From: CAYPEK01 sp964409645
Lineage (GTDB): Bacteria; UBP15; UBA6099
Direction of reading: 5' to 3'
Assembly: GCA_964409645.1 (NCBI GenBank)
Contig: CAYPEK010000001.1
Location: 1 to 64,000, forward strand
DNA length: 64,000 bases
Shown: positions 44,295 to 51,602 of the stretch, piece by piece
Layout: each line of letters opens with the position of its first letter
Numbering within the stretch: the stretch's first letter is position 1
Position numbers and translations under genes: made by a program
The notes under the pieces: generated by a model
What the model saw: only the letters and a program-made list of their open reading frames with translations
What the model was told of the DNA's origin: nothing
The model's database searches: none

Positions 44295-44822
44295 ATGAAT
44301 AAGTGGCCCCACGCTCCGATTCACATACTAGACAAATCCGGCACTTATATGGTTACGTCGGGAACATATAAAAAAGAAAAATTTTTTCATGATTCCGAAA
44401 AACTGGAATTACTACATAGCGACCTTCATTCTTTCGCCAAAGAATTCGGCTGGGAACTTCAGGCGTGGTCTGTTTTTCCAAACCACTATCATTTCATTGC
44501 CGCTTCTCAGGAGCCTTCGAATCTTCGCGACTTCATTTCGAAATTACACTCCGTAACCGCAAGAAACATTAACAGAGAAGACGATACCCCCGGCAGGAAA
44601 GTTTGGTTTCAATATTGGGATACACGTATAACATATCAGTCGTCATATCTTGCAAGACTTAATTACGTACACTGCAACCCCGCGCATCATCATATTGTTG
44701 ATGATCCGAGAAAATACAAATGGTGTTCCGCTAAATGGTTTGAAGGAAACGCAGGCGCGTCTTTTTATAACACCGTAACCAATATGAAAACGGACCGTGT
44801 TAAAGTCATCGACGAATTCTGA
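44295..44822 (+). CDS. REP-associated tyrosine transposase (RAYT, Y1/IS200-like fold)
   Basis: 175 residues. The HUH motif is 'FPNHYHFIA' (H64-Y65-H66), and a tyrosine in 'SYLARLNYVHCNP' (Y118 or Y124) is the candidate nucleophile, in the usual Y...NP context. Single-copy, domesticated relatives of IS200 transposases process REP hairpins in single-stranded form. The flanking REP-like elements at 44196, 44853, 44911 and 45021 fit this. A longer open frame upstream runs antisense to the ABC gene and is not used; the promoter and HUH-domain boundary place the start at 44295. More AT-rich than its GC-rich neighbours. Confidence 0.88.
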   Translation: MNKWPHAPIHILDKSGTYMVTSGTYKKEKFFHDSEKLELLHSDLHSFAKEFGWELQAWSVFPNHYHFIAASQEPSNLRDFISKLHSVTARNINREDDTPGRKVWFQYWDTRITYQSSYLARLNYVHCNPAHHHIVDDPRKYKWCSAKWFEGNAGASFYNTVTNMKTDRVKVIDEF

Positions 44823-44852
44823 TTGAAATTACAAAGATATTCCGATAAATCC

Positions 44853-45044
44853 GGGAGTGCAGCCAGTCGAACTCCGCACCGACTCCACGTTATTTTTTTT
44901 GCATTTATTTGGGAGTGCGGTGGCCTGACACCGCCCGACTGCCGGCGACCCGGCGCCGGCACAATTTCAACCATGAAAACGGAACTTCAGCGCGTCGCTA
45001 AACAGCAATAAATGCAAAAGCGGCGCCGGGTCGCCGCACTCCCA
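44853..45044. repeat. REP-like elements downstream of the transposase, direct and inverted
   Basis: A partial direct copy starts at 44853 (GGGAGTGCAGCCAGTCGAAC). A full direct copy spans 44911-44960, from GGGAGTGCGG to GCCGGCGACCCGGCGCCGGC. An inverted copy spans 45021-45044 (CGGCGCCGGGTCGCCGCACT plus CCC). The short tag GCATTTATT next to the GGGAG end also recurs in inverted form (AATAAATGC at 45008-45016). This 282-bp stretch between the transposase and the DUF4365 gene holds nothing else I can recognise. Confidence 0.7.
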
Positions 45045-45104
45045 GAAAACAACAATATTCAGATCTTGCGCCGATAATCATACAGATTTTATCAATAAAT
45101 ATAT

Positions 45105-46802
45105 TTATCCAAGTTTAACCTTAACTTTATTATGTATATCATCATGAGGTATCAATATTAGGGTATGGTTCTCCCCTGGTTTCAATAATTTTTCAATCTT
45201 CGATAGCTCAACGATTGAAAGTTTTGGTTTCAATTGAGGGAATATTAGCTTTGTCTTTCCAAAGATTATTTCTTTCCCTAATATTCTGAGTGGATATTGT
45301 TCATTTTCCACGCATAAACCGATACTTATAATGCCATTTTCATGAAAAGACGCTATCATACTCTTAATTCCATCTTTTTGTGTTACCATCTCAACTTCAT
45401 TTAATGAATATTCAATCTCTCTTTTCTCAATTAAATATAATGCAATTTTTATATTATTTAAACTTTCGATGTCAGGTTTCTCATCATATGGTAATTCTAC
45501 TCCAAATTTCTCACTTATTTTGATCAGCGATTCTACATATTCTATTGTTCTCCCGATTAAAGCCACTTCGCTTTCGCTTTCGCTCTGCGTCGTTGTTTGC
45601 AGAAACTGACTATCGTCTGTAGAAGACATAACTTTTATTACAGCACCTGAATAAAGGATACGTAATATTTTCATCCCCTTTAAAACTGCTTTTAATGGAT
45701 GGTTCATGAATTGACAATCACAATTGAATTTCCCTTTGTTATTAGCATCAATTCGGTCAATAACAAAATAAAACTTAATTGGAAATCCGTCTTGCTCTAT
45801 AATCAAACTGATTTTTTTTGAACCCATTTTTTGGATGTCAAAATGCATTCCAACAGATGCTTTTTGTTGATTGTTTTTATCGACTACTTCTACTATTACA
45901 GGGAGTTTTTTATGCGGTTGAACATATGGGGAAAGTGTAACTGTATCAAACTTAACATTTGGAAATAGTAATTCCTTCATTCTATCAATATCATTGTTGC
46001 CGATTATTAACTCATCCGCATTTAATGAAATTGCATCTCCTTGCTCAATGAGATTCTTAAATTTTTCGGCAAATGTCCCGTCTTTAGCGTCTTTAATAAT
46101 GAATTTGACAATATCATTCTTTTTGTATTTTATAGAGGCTTTTATATTATCTTCACTTATTGATATATCAGATATTTCATAATCTGGATGTGTTGAATTA
46201 ATTAGTTTCTGATATGAAGTTAAATCCGGCATTTTTGCGATTAAATTTCTAATGTTTTGTTTTGATTCTCCTGAAAATAAAGATATTTTCTTTGTGCGTT
46301 TTTCAGCTTCCAATTCAGAGCTTTTCTTTTCGCTCAAATACTTTATTATCTTTGTTTGTTCATCTGACTTGGATAGATCATTTTTTTCAATATACAAAGT
46401 CTTATGATCTTGCCCGATTACAGGATTTGGATATTCTTTATATGCGTCTTCTAACCATGAGTAATAAATTTTATTGTTTTCTACATCGGCACATACTATC
46501 ATTACAGGGCCAAAATGATTTATCCAATAGTTTATTGTTCTTGCTTTTAGCTTAACATGTATTCTATCGTCTTTCCCAAAAACGAACTCTTCCGACCCTT
46601 TTAATTGAACCTTAAAGCCAAGCCCTTTTTTGGATTTGCCTTCAGTAACCTCAACATCATAATCAATTCCATAGTCTTTTATAGTTTGTTCCACAGTCCA
46701 TGAAGGCGGAAGAGAGTTTTTTAAAACTCTTTGACCTATTTCTTGCGTTATATGTGTTTGTGGAACTTCTGGATATTCAATATTTTCCGAGTCATTATCC
46801 AT
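45105..46802 (-). CDS. DUF4365-type putative nuclease of an AT-rich accessory island
   Basis: 565 residues from the ATG at 46802, chosen because AAGGAG lies 6 nt upstream; an ATG at 46823 precedes that SD. Residues ~17-150 match the DUF4365 restriction-endonuclease-like fold: 'ITQEIGQRVLKNSLPPSW', 'IKDYGIDYDVEV' (acidic D47), 'GFKVQLKGS' (Q66-x-K68). The PD-(D/E)xK site appears to use Q-x-K. The remaining ~400 residues have no family I recognise and are rich in Lys, Ile and Asn. Strikingly AT-rich compared with the window, so recently acquired. DUF4365 proteins occur in anti-phage loci; a defence role is inferred from fold and island setting. Confidence 0.7.
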   Translation of the reverse strand: MDNDSENIEYPEVPQTHITQEIGQRVLKNSLPPSWTVEQTIKDYGIDYDVEVTEGKSKKGLGFKVQLKGSEEFVFGKDDRIHVKLKARTINYWINHFGPVMIVCADVENNKIYYSWLEDAYKEYPNPVIGQDHKTLYIEKNDLSKSDEQTKIIKYLSEKKSSELEAEKRTKKISLFSGESKQNIRNLIAKMPDLTSYQKLINSTHPDYEISDISISEDNIKASIKYKKNDIVKFIIKDAKDGTFAEKFKNLIEQGDAISLNADELIIGNNDIDRMKELLFPNVKFDTVTLSPYVQPHKKLPVIVEVVDKNNQQKASVGMHFDIQKMGSKKISLIIEQDGFPIKFYFVIDRIDANNKGKFNCDCQFMNHPLKAVLKGMKILRILYSGAVIKVMSSTDDSQFLQTTTQSESESEVALIGRTIEYVESLIKISEKFGVELPYDEKPDIESLNNIKIALYLIEKREIEYSLNEVEMVTQKDGIKSMIASFHENGIISIGLCVENEQYPLRILGKEIIFGKTKLIFPQLKPKLSIVELSKIEKLLKPGENHTLILIPHDDIHNKVKVKLG

Positions 46803-46852
46803 TCTTCTCTCCTTATACGACATGTTAAATTTAATGGTACACTTCTTATATA

Positions 46853-46873
46853 TTATACCTAAATAATAGGTAT
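46853..46873 (-). promoter_or_regulatory. -10 box and 7-bp inverted repeat before the DUF4365 gene
   Basis: On the minus strand TATAAT lies at 46858-46853. It partly overlaps a perfect inverted repeat, ATACCTA (46855-46861), AATAA, TAGGTAT (46867-46873), so this looks like a promoter under an operator. No good -35 is seen. Confidence 0.45.
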
Positions 46874-46930
46874 GATTGTGTTTGACAATTAATGATTTTT
46901 AGCGCCAAAAAAGTTTATCTAATTAATAAG

Positions 46931-47027
46931 ATAGTCCATATTTGAAAAATTCCATATAATTATCCCATGTCGTTGTACAGGATCGAAAAGGACCTGCTCG
47001 GGCAGGTGAAGGTGCCGGAGGATGCGC
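46931..47027 (+). repeat. aspA 5'-end copy A: promoter plus truncated leaderless start
   Basis: TAGTCC, 17 nt, TATAAT (46954-46959), 6 nt, then an ATG (46966) that opens MSLYRIEKDLLGQVKVPEDA and runs to 33 codons. The first 22 codons match the aspartase gene at 48509; from 46946 to 47027 only two bases differ. The frame then leaves the homology and stops at 47065-47067. The MNT/HEPN pair follows on the same strand. Within the 46803-47125 gap, this copy and the operator above are the only features found. Confidence 0.85.
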
Positions 47028-47125
47028 TTTTTCGGAGTATGCTTCCCGTCGGTTGCCGCCGCTTCTGAATAGGATTAAACTGATAGTATAAGATCAGGCG
47101 GTATTGATCGTCGAAAGGACTTCTC

Positions 47126-47437
47126 GTGATCTCTTTGATCGAGCAAAACATTGAGGCCATAAGAACGCTCTGCGGCCGGTTCGGCGTGGCGCGTCTGGAG
47201 GTTTTCGGGTCCGCCGCCGACGATTCTTTCGACCCCCTGCACTCCGATATCGATTTCATCGTTGAATTTATACCGGGGTACGACCTCGGACCATGGATGG
47301 CCAACTATCACGATTTTCGCGATGAATTAATTCGGCTTCTCGGTCGAGAAGTGGACTTGGTTATGTCCGGCGCTCCAAGCAATCCCTTTTTCCTGCGTGA
47401 AATGAACCGCACCCGGAAGGTCCTTTATGCGGCTTAA
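47126..47437 (+). CDS. MNT-type nucleotidyltransferase (MntA-like antitoxin)
   Basis: 103 residues starting at GTG with AAGGA 6 nt upstream. Minimal nucleotidyltransferase fold: 'LEVFGSAADDSFDPLHSDIDFIVEF' with GS at 28-29 and D41-x-D43 as the metal-binding pair. In HEPN-MNT modules the MntA enzyme adds AMP to a tyrosine of the HEPN toxin to silence it. Its 3' end overlaps the HEPN gene by 11 nt. It belongs to the cassette headed by copy A of the aspA 5' end. The usual GSxxxG glycine after GS is replaced by Asp. Confidence 0.88.
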   Translation: MISLIEQNIEAIRTLCGRFGVARLEVFGSAADDSFDPLHSDIDFIVEFIPGYDLGPWMANYHDFRDELIRLLGREVDLVMSGAPSNPFFLREMNRTRKVLYAA

Positions 47438-47792
47438 AACACTGAAATGGCTCGAAGATATCCGCGTTTCATGCGATTTCATTCTCAACGCCGCCAAAGA
47501 TAAATCGATAGACGACTATAAATCCGACCTGCAATTGAGATATTCCATAGAACGAAGCTTCGAAATCGCCGGAGAAGCCATAGGCCGCATCGCACGATTC
47601 GACCCGGACACAGCGGCGCATATCGGCAATTATCCACGTATCATTTCGTTTCGGAATGTTCTCATTCACGGATATGATCTCGTTGACCATAAAATCGTCT
47701 GGGAGGTGATTCACAGCCATCTCCCCACTCTGAAAAAGCAAGTTGAAGAATTGCTGAAAAATGCGGAAAACGAATTGCCTGCCGACGAATAA
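47427..47792 (+). CDS. HEPN-domain ribonuclease toxin (HepT-like)
   Basis: 121 residues, all-helical DUF86/HepT family. The catalytic RX4HXY motif is 'RNVLIHGY' (R76, H81, Y83), the tyrosine being the AMPylation target of MntA partners. 'SIERSFEIAGEAIGRIARFDP' is the conserved helix before it. Acts as an RNase, possibly tRNA- or mRNA-directed, unless neutralised. AAGG lies 6 nt before the ATG; it overlaps the MNT gene. Its stop codon is only 2 nt from the start of aspA-copy B. Confidence 0.9.
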   Translation: MRLKTLKWLEDIRVSCDFILNAAKDKSIDDYKSDLQLRYSIERSFEIAGEAIGRIARFDPDTAAHIGNYPRIISFRNVLIHGYDLVDHKIVWEVIHSHLPTLKKQVEELLKNAENELPADE

Positions 47793-47794
47793 CA

Positions 47795-47889
47795 TAGACC
47801 TTCTTTAATAAATTCCATATAATCATCCCATGTCGTCGTACAGAGTCGAAAAGGATCTGCTCGGGCAGGTGAAAGTGCCGTCTGATGCA
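47795..47889 (+). repeat. aspA 5'-end copy B: promoter plus truncated leaderless start
   Basis: TAGACC (47795-47800), 17 nt, TATAAT (47818-47823), 6 nt, ATG (47830) opening MSSYRVEKDLLGQVKVPSDA then DS and a stop after 23 codons. It differs from the intact aspA copy at about eight of 95 bases, and most coding differences fall at third codon positions, so this is a diverged orthologous segment. It heads the DUF4258/DUF2283 cassette. Confidence 0.88.
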
Positions 47890-47964
47890 GCCGATTCCTA
47901 ATCTAATTAGATATATAACTGTTGGGAGCGATGTTTATTAACTGTTTTAGCTAAAGGAAACGCA

Positions 47965-48240
47965 ATGAAGCCAATTCGATTCTCCGATCATTCCAAAATT
48001 CAAATGTCGCTGAGGGGTGCCGTTGAGCGCGAGGTTGAGCATGCTGTTCGAAACGCAAATTGGACTCATGCAAAAAACAACAGGTTCAGAGCGAATATGA
48101 GATTTGAGTTCAACAGTCATTCGCCCGCAAATGCGAAGTATTATAAATTCAAAACAATCGACGTTATTTTTGTGGATGAACAGAACGAGATTGTCATAGT
48201 TACCGTTAAAGTGTATTATAGTAATGAGGAGGAGTTCTGA
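47965..48240 (+). CDS. DUF4258-domain protein, putative toxin
   Basis: 91 residues with AAAGGA 6 nt before the ATG. 'IRFSDHSKIQMSLRGAVEREVEHAVRNANWTHAKNNRFRANMRFEF' and 'TIDVIFVDEQNEIVIVTVKVYY' fit the small DUF4258 fold, which opens with a 'F..HA..RM..R' type motif and resembles RelE/BrnT-like ribonucleases. It overlaps the following DUF2283 gene as TGATG. The pairing of DUF4258 with DUF2283 is a common proposed toxin-antitoxin arrangement; toxicity is inferred, not shown. Confidence 0.75.
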   Translation: MKPIRFSDHSKIQMSLRGAVEREVEHAVRNANWTHAKNNRFRANMRFEFNSHSPANAKYYKFKTIDVIFVDEQNEIVIVTVKVYYSNEEEF

Positions 48241-48464
48241 TGAAAATACAATATGACGCGGAAGTTGACGCACTTTATATCGAGTTCAAACAACTCCTTC
48301 CAAACACCGCAGAAAATAGGGAGCTGAGTGAAGACGTCACGGCGAATTATACTCCTGACGGCAAACTGGCCGGACTTGAAATACTTAATGCAAGTGCCGT
48401 CCTCGACGAAAAATTGCATAAAATCGTTGTCGAGGTCAGCAATACGCAACACACTGCGGCTTAG
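48240..48464 (+). CDS. DUF2283-domain protein, putative antitoxin
   Basis: 74 residues. Matches the small DUF2283 family: 'IQYDAEVDALYIEFKQ' and 'TPDGKLAGLEILNAS'. GGAGGAG lies about 6 nt before the ATG, which overlaps the DUF4258 stop codon, so the two are co-translated. Second gene of the copy-B cassette; the next aspA 5'-end copy begins 9 nt after its stop. Confidence 0.8.
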   Translation: MKIQYDAEVDALYIEFKQLLPNTAENRELSEDVTANYTPDGKLAGLEILNASAVLDEKLHKIVVEVSNTQHTAA

Positions 48465-48473
48465 ATATTAAGT

Positions 48474-48570
48474 TAGACCTTCTTTAATAAATTCCATATA
48501 ATTATCCCATGTCGTCGTACAGGATCGAAAAGGACCTGCTCGGGCAGGTGAAGGTGCCGGCGGATGCGCT
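48474..48570 (+). promoter_or_regulatory. aspA 5'-end copy C: the functional promoter and leaderless start
   Basis: TAGACC (48474-48479), a 17-nt spacer, TATAAT (48497-48502), 6 nt, then the aspA ATG at 48509 with no Shine-Dalgarno. The transcript should begin at or next to the start codon. The segment from the -35 to about codon 22 is the unit repeated at 46931 and 47795. Confidence 0.75.
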
Positions 48571-49918
48571 ATATGGCGCGTACACCGAGCGCGCGCTCGA
48601 CAATTTCCCGATCTCGCGGCAGCGCGTGCACGCAGAACTAATCCACGCTTGCGGCGCGGTGAAACTCGCCTGCGCGTCCACAAACCGCGAACTCGGATTC
48701 CTCTCCGGTGAAAAGGCCGACGCGATCGAACAGGCCTGCACCGAGATGATAGAGGGCAGCCTCGACGAGCACATCGTCGTCGATTCGTTTCAGGGCGGCG
48801 CGGGCACATCCACCAACATGAACGTCAACGAGGTGATCGCCAACCGCGCTCTGCAGATACTCGGCAGGCCGCTCGGCGACTACGAAACCGTCAGCCCGCT
48901 CGACGACGTCAACCTGCACCAGTCCACGAACGACACATACCCGACCGCGATGCGCGTCGCCGCAATCTGGTCGCTGCGAAAACTCGAAACGAACGTCGCC
49001 GCGCTCGTGGAGGCGTTCCAGCGGAAGGAAAAGGAATTCGCGCACATCGTGAAGATCGGCCGCACCGAGATGCAGGACGCCGTGCTGACAACGCTCGGCC
49101 GCGAGATGGGCGCATACGCGGAGGCGTTCAGCCGAGACCGCTGGCGCATCTACAAATGCGAGGAGCGGTTGCGAGTCGTCAACCTCGGCGGCACGGCGAT
49201 CGGCACCGGCCTCTCCGCGCCGCGCGCCTACATCTTCCGCGTCACCGACAAGCTGCGCGAGATCACCGGGCTCGGGCTCGCCCGCGCGGAAAACCTCGTC
49301 GAGGCCACCCAGAACGCGGACGTCTTCGTCGAGGTCAGCGGCATACTCAAAGCGTGCGCGTCGAACGTATTCAAGGTGGCGAACGACCTGCGGCTGCTCT
49401 CCTCCGGGCCGGACTCCGGATTCGGCGAGATCAGGCTGCCCGCGAAACAGGCCGGCTCGTCGATCATGCCCGGCAAAGTGAACCCGGTCATCCCCGAGGC
49501 CGCTTCGCAAGCTGCGATGGTTGTTATGACATACGATCAGCTTATCGCGAACGCCTGCTCGCACGGCAGCCTCGAACTCAATCCTTACCTGCCGATCGTC
49601 GCGGACGCCATACTCGTCAGCATCACGCTCCTGAAGAACACCTGCGATATGTTCCGGCGGCACTGCGTCGAGGGAATCGAGGCGGACGAAGCGCGCTGCC
49701 GTCGCAATGTCGAGAACTCGACCGCGTGCGTGACTGCACTTGTGGAGCGAATAGGCTACACGGCGGCGGAGGAAGTTGCGCTCGCCTCCAAAGCGGAGAA
49801 CAAAAGCGTGCGCCGCATCGTGATCGAGCGCGGATTGCTTACCGGAGACGAATTCGACGAGCTCATCTCGCCGGAAAGCGTCACCCGCCTCGGCTCGCCC
49901 CCGAAGCAGGACCTCTGA
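48509..49918 (+). CDS. aspA: Aspartate ammonia-lyase (fumarase/aspartase superfamily)
   Basis: 469 residues. Starts 'MSSYRIEKDLLGQVKVPADA', has 'QGGAGTSTNMNVNEVIANRA', 'HQSTNDTYPTAMRVA', 'GRTEMQDAVLTTLG' and the superfamily loop 'GSSIMPGKVNPVIPE' with the catalytic Ser. The N-terminal wording (ERD-like 'EKDLLG...PADALYGAYTERALDNFPIS') and 'TEMQDAV' favour aspartase over class II fumarase. Converts aspartate to fumarate and ammonia. Its promoter and first ~22 codons occur in two further copies upstream, each heading a toxin-antitoxin-like pair, so its 5' end is an insertion hot spot. Confidence 0.9.
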   Translation: MSSYRIEKDLLGQVKVPADALYGAYTERALDNFPISRQRVHAELIHACGAVKLACASTNRELGFLSGEKADAIEQACTEMIEGSLDEHIVVDSFQGGAGTSTNMNVNEVIANRALQILGRPLGDYETVSPLDDVNLHQSTNDTYPTAMRVAAIWSLRKLETNVAALVEAFQRKEKEFAHIVKIGRTEMQDAVLTTLGREMGAYAEAFSRDRWRIYKCEERLRVVNLGGTAIGTGLSAPRAYIFRVTDKLREITGLGLARAENLVEATQNADVFVEVSGILKACASNVFKVANDLRLLSSGPDSGFGEIRLPAKQAGSSIMPGKVNPVIPEAASQAAMVVMTYDQLIANACSHGSLELNPYLPIVADAILVSITLLKNTCDMFRRHCVEGIEADEARCRRNVENSTACVTALVERIGYTAAEEVALASKAENKSVRRIVIERGLLTGDEFDELISPESVTRLGSPPKQDL

Positions 49919-49982
49919 TCCGCCAAGCCCCTCTTTTTAAATGAATATATTATTAATATATATACTGAATCCATCAGTCGGA

Positions 49983-50011
49983 TTGTAAAAAATCAGCTTC
50001 GTATTTAAGAT
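49983..50011 (+). promoter_or_regulatory. Promoter close to the FAD-oxidoreductase start
   Basis: TTGTAA (49983-49988), a 17-nt spacer, TAAGAT (50006-50011), with 9 nt to the ATG at 50021 and no Shine-Dalgarno; another likely leaderless or near-leaderless gene. Confidence 0.5.
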
Positions 50012-50020
50012 TAGTACGTC

Positions 50021-51391
50021 ATGGCAATCGAAGGAAGAATCGAAACTGATGTATTCGTACTGGGCGGCGGCCTCTCAGGATTCGCGGCGGCGATCGGCGC
50101 TCGGGACGCCGGTGCGGACGTCGTTCTCGCCGAACGCCACTACCTACTCGGCGGCACCGCCACCGAGGCGCTGGTCTCGCCGCTCCAGACTTTCCACTCG
50201 CGCTCCGGCCGCGTTATCGGCGGCGTTGCTCAGGAGCTCATCGAGCGTCTGATCGCCCGCAACGGCTCGCCCGGACACATTCCGGACCCGGTCGGTTTCG
50301 CAGCATCCGTAACACCTGTTGACCCCGACATCCTCAAATGCGCGCTCGCCGAATGGGCGGATGAGGACAACATTAAAGTGCTGCTCGGCCACAGGCTCCG
50401 CGACGTCGGCGTGTCGGACGGCCGGATCACCCACGTCACCATCGAGGACGACAACGGCAACTACTTCGACATCGCGGCGGACACATACGTGGACGCGAGC
50501 GGCAACGGCGACCTGACGGCCGCCGCCGGCTGTGAGATGGAGATCGACAAAGAATGCCAGCCGATGACGCTGATTTTCACAGTCGGCGGCGTTGACGCAG
50601 CCGCGATCATCGACTACCAGAAAAAACACCGCGACGAGTTCCACATGCACGAGGACACCGCCGTGCTCGACCGCGGATACATCGGCGTTTCCGGGTTCCT
50701 GAAGCACGTCCGCAAGGCGCGCGAAAGCGGCAGGCTCAACGTGCAACGCGACCGTTTGTTGTTTTTCGGCAACACGCGGCCCGGCGAGGTCGTCGTCAAC
50801 ACGACTCGCCTCACCGGCTATCACGGTCTCTTCGGAGACGAAATCTCGTCCGCCATGCATGAAGCGCTCTATCAGGCCTGGGAGGTCTTCAGGCTGATGC
50901 GCAACGAGATTCCCGGCTTCGCCGACTCGCGCATCGTCCGCATCGCGGACCACATCGGCGTCCGCGAAACGCGCCGCCTTGTCGGAAGATACGTCATGAA
51001 CGAGGCCGACATCCTGACCAATTCGCACTTTTACGACGCGGTCGCAAAAGGCGGCTACCCGATGGACATCCATTCGCCGACCGACGCCTCGATCGCGTCC
51101 GAATTCATCGGCGGCAGCGGCCACTACGATATCCCGCTCCGCAGCCTGCTCAACAATCAGGTGCCCAACCTCGTCACTGTCGGCAAATGCATATCGGTCA
51201 CGCACAAGGGGTTCTCGTCCACGCGGGTGATGCCGACATGCATGGCGGTCGGACAGGCCGGCGGCGTCACCGCCGCCCTCACGGCGAAAAATAAAAAAGA
51301 CCCGGAAGAACTCACCCCTCTGATTCAGGATGAACTCCGAAGACAGTTCGCCATCATTCTTGATAAAGACGTAGTTCGGGAAGAACTTTGA
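50021..51391 (+). CDS. FAD-dependent oxidoreductase (FAD_oxidored/BaiN-like)
   Basis: 456 residues. N-terminal dinucleotide fold 'DVFVLGGGLSGFAAAIGARDAGADVVLAERHYLLGGTAT' (GxGxxG-type), mid-chain 'ADTYVDASGNGDLTAAAG', and C-terminal 'LVTVGKCISVTHKGFSSTRVMPTCMAVGQAGGVTAAL', the PF12831 layout of FAD-dependent dehydrogenases with unknown substrates that often sit with sugar or aromatic catabolic genes. Cytoplasmic. No partner subunit is adjacent, so the electron acceptor is unknown. Confidence 0.85.
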   Translation: MAIEGRIETDVFVLGGGLSGFAAAIGARDAGADVVLAERHYLLGGTATEALVSPLQTFHSRSGRVIGGVAQELIERLIARNGSPGHIPDPVGFAASVTPVDPDILKCALAEWADEDNIKVLLGHRLRDVGVSDGRITHVTIEDDNGNYFDIAADTYVDASGNGDLTAAAGCEMEIDKECQPMTLIFTVGGVDAAAIIDYQKKHRDEFHMHEDTAVLDRGYIGVSGFLKHVRKARESGRLNVQRDRLLFFGNTRPGEVVVNTTRLTGYHGLFGDEISSAMHEALYQAWEVFRLMRNEIPGFADSRIVRIADHIGVRETRRLVGRYVMNEADILTNSHFYDAVAKGGYPMDIHSPTDASIASEFIGGSGHYDIPLRSLLNNQVPNLVTVGKCISVTHKGFSSTRVMPTCMAVGQAGGVTAALTAKNKKDPEELTPLIQDELRRQFAIILDKDVVREEL

Positions 51392-51480
51392 AATGAACGA
51401 AAAACTTTTTTGAAAAAAAGATTTTCGAGCTTTTCAAAAAACTTCAGTAACGGGTATATTTAACACACAGATTACCGTAG

Positions 51481-51500
51481 GGGCACGTTGCAACGTGCCC
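51481..51500. repeat. Perfect 20-bp palindrome
   Basis: GGGCACGTTGCAACGTGCCC is its own reverse complement. It lies in the 211-bp gap between the oxidoreductase and hemW. Similar GTAGGGGC...GCCC palindromes are dispersed repeats in many bacterial genomes. Confidence 0.6.
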
Positions 51501-51557
51501 TGAAACAGCGTTACGATTTGCCGAAGGTGCGAAACTAAAGTTTTTAGGAAAGGGGTT

Positions 51558-51593
51558 CGGGGAGAAACCTTTTTTCAAAAAGGGTTCTCCCCG
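51558..51593 (+). terminator. Long hairpin just upstream of hemW
   Basis: CGGGGAGAAACCTTTTT (51558-51574) pairs with AAAAAGGGTTCTCCCCG (51577-51593) with one mismatch. It has the same build as the hairpin at 7207 (G-run, AA, T-run, C, A-run, C-run). It may terminate the oxidoreductase transcript, but it ends only 9 nt before the hemW start. Confidence 0.5.
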
Positions 51594-51602
51594 ACGTCAT
51601 TT

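Noticed and set aside
46966..47067. Copy A mini-ORF as an independent gene
   Set aside because: It is the 5' end of aspA followed by unrelated codons; treated as part of the repeat and possible leader ORF, not as a functional protein.
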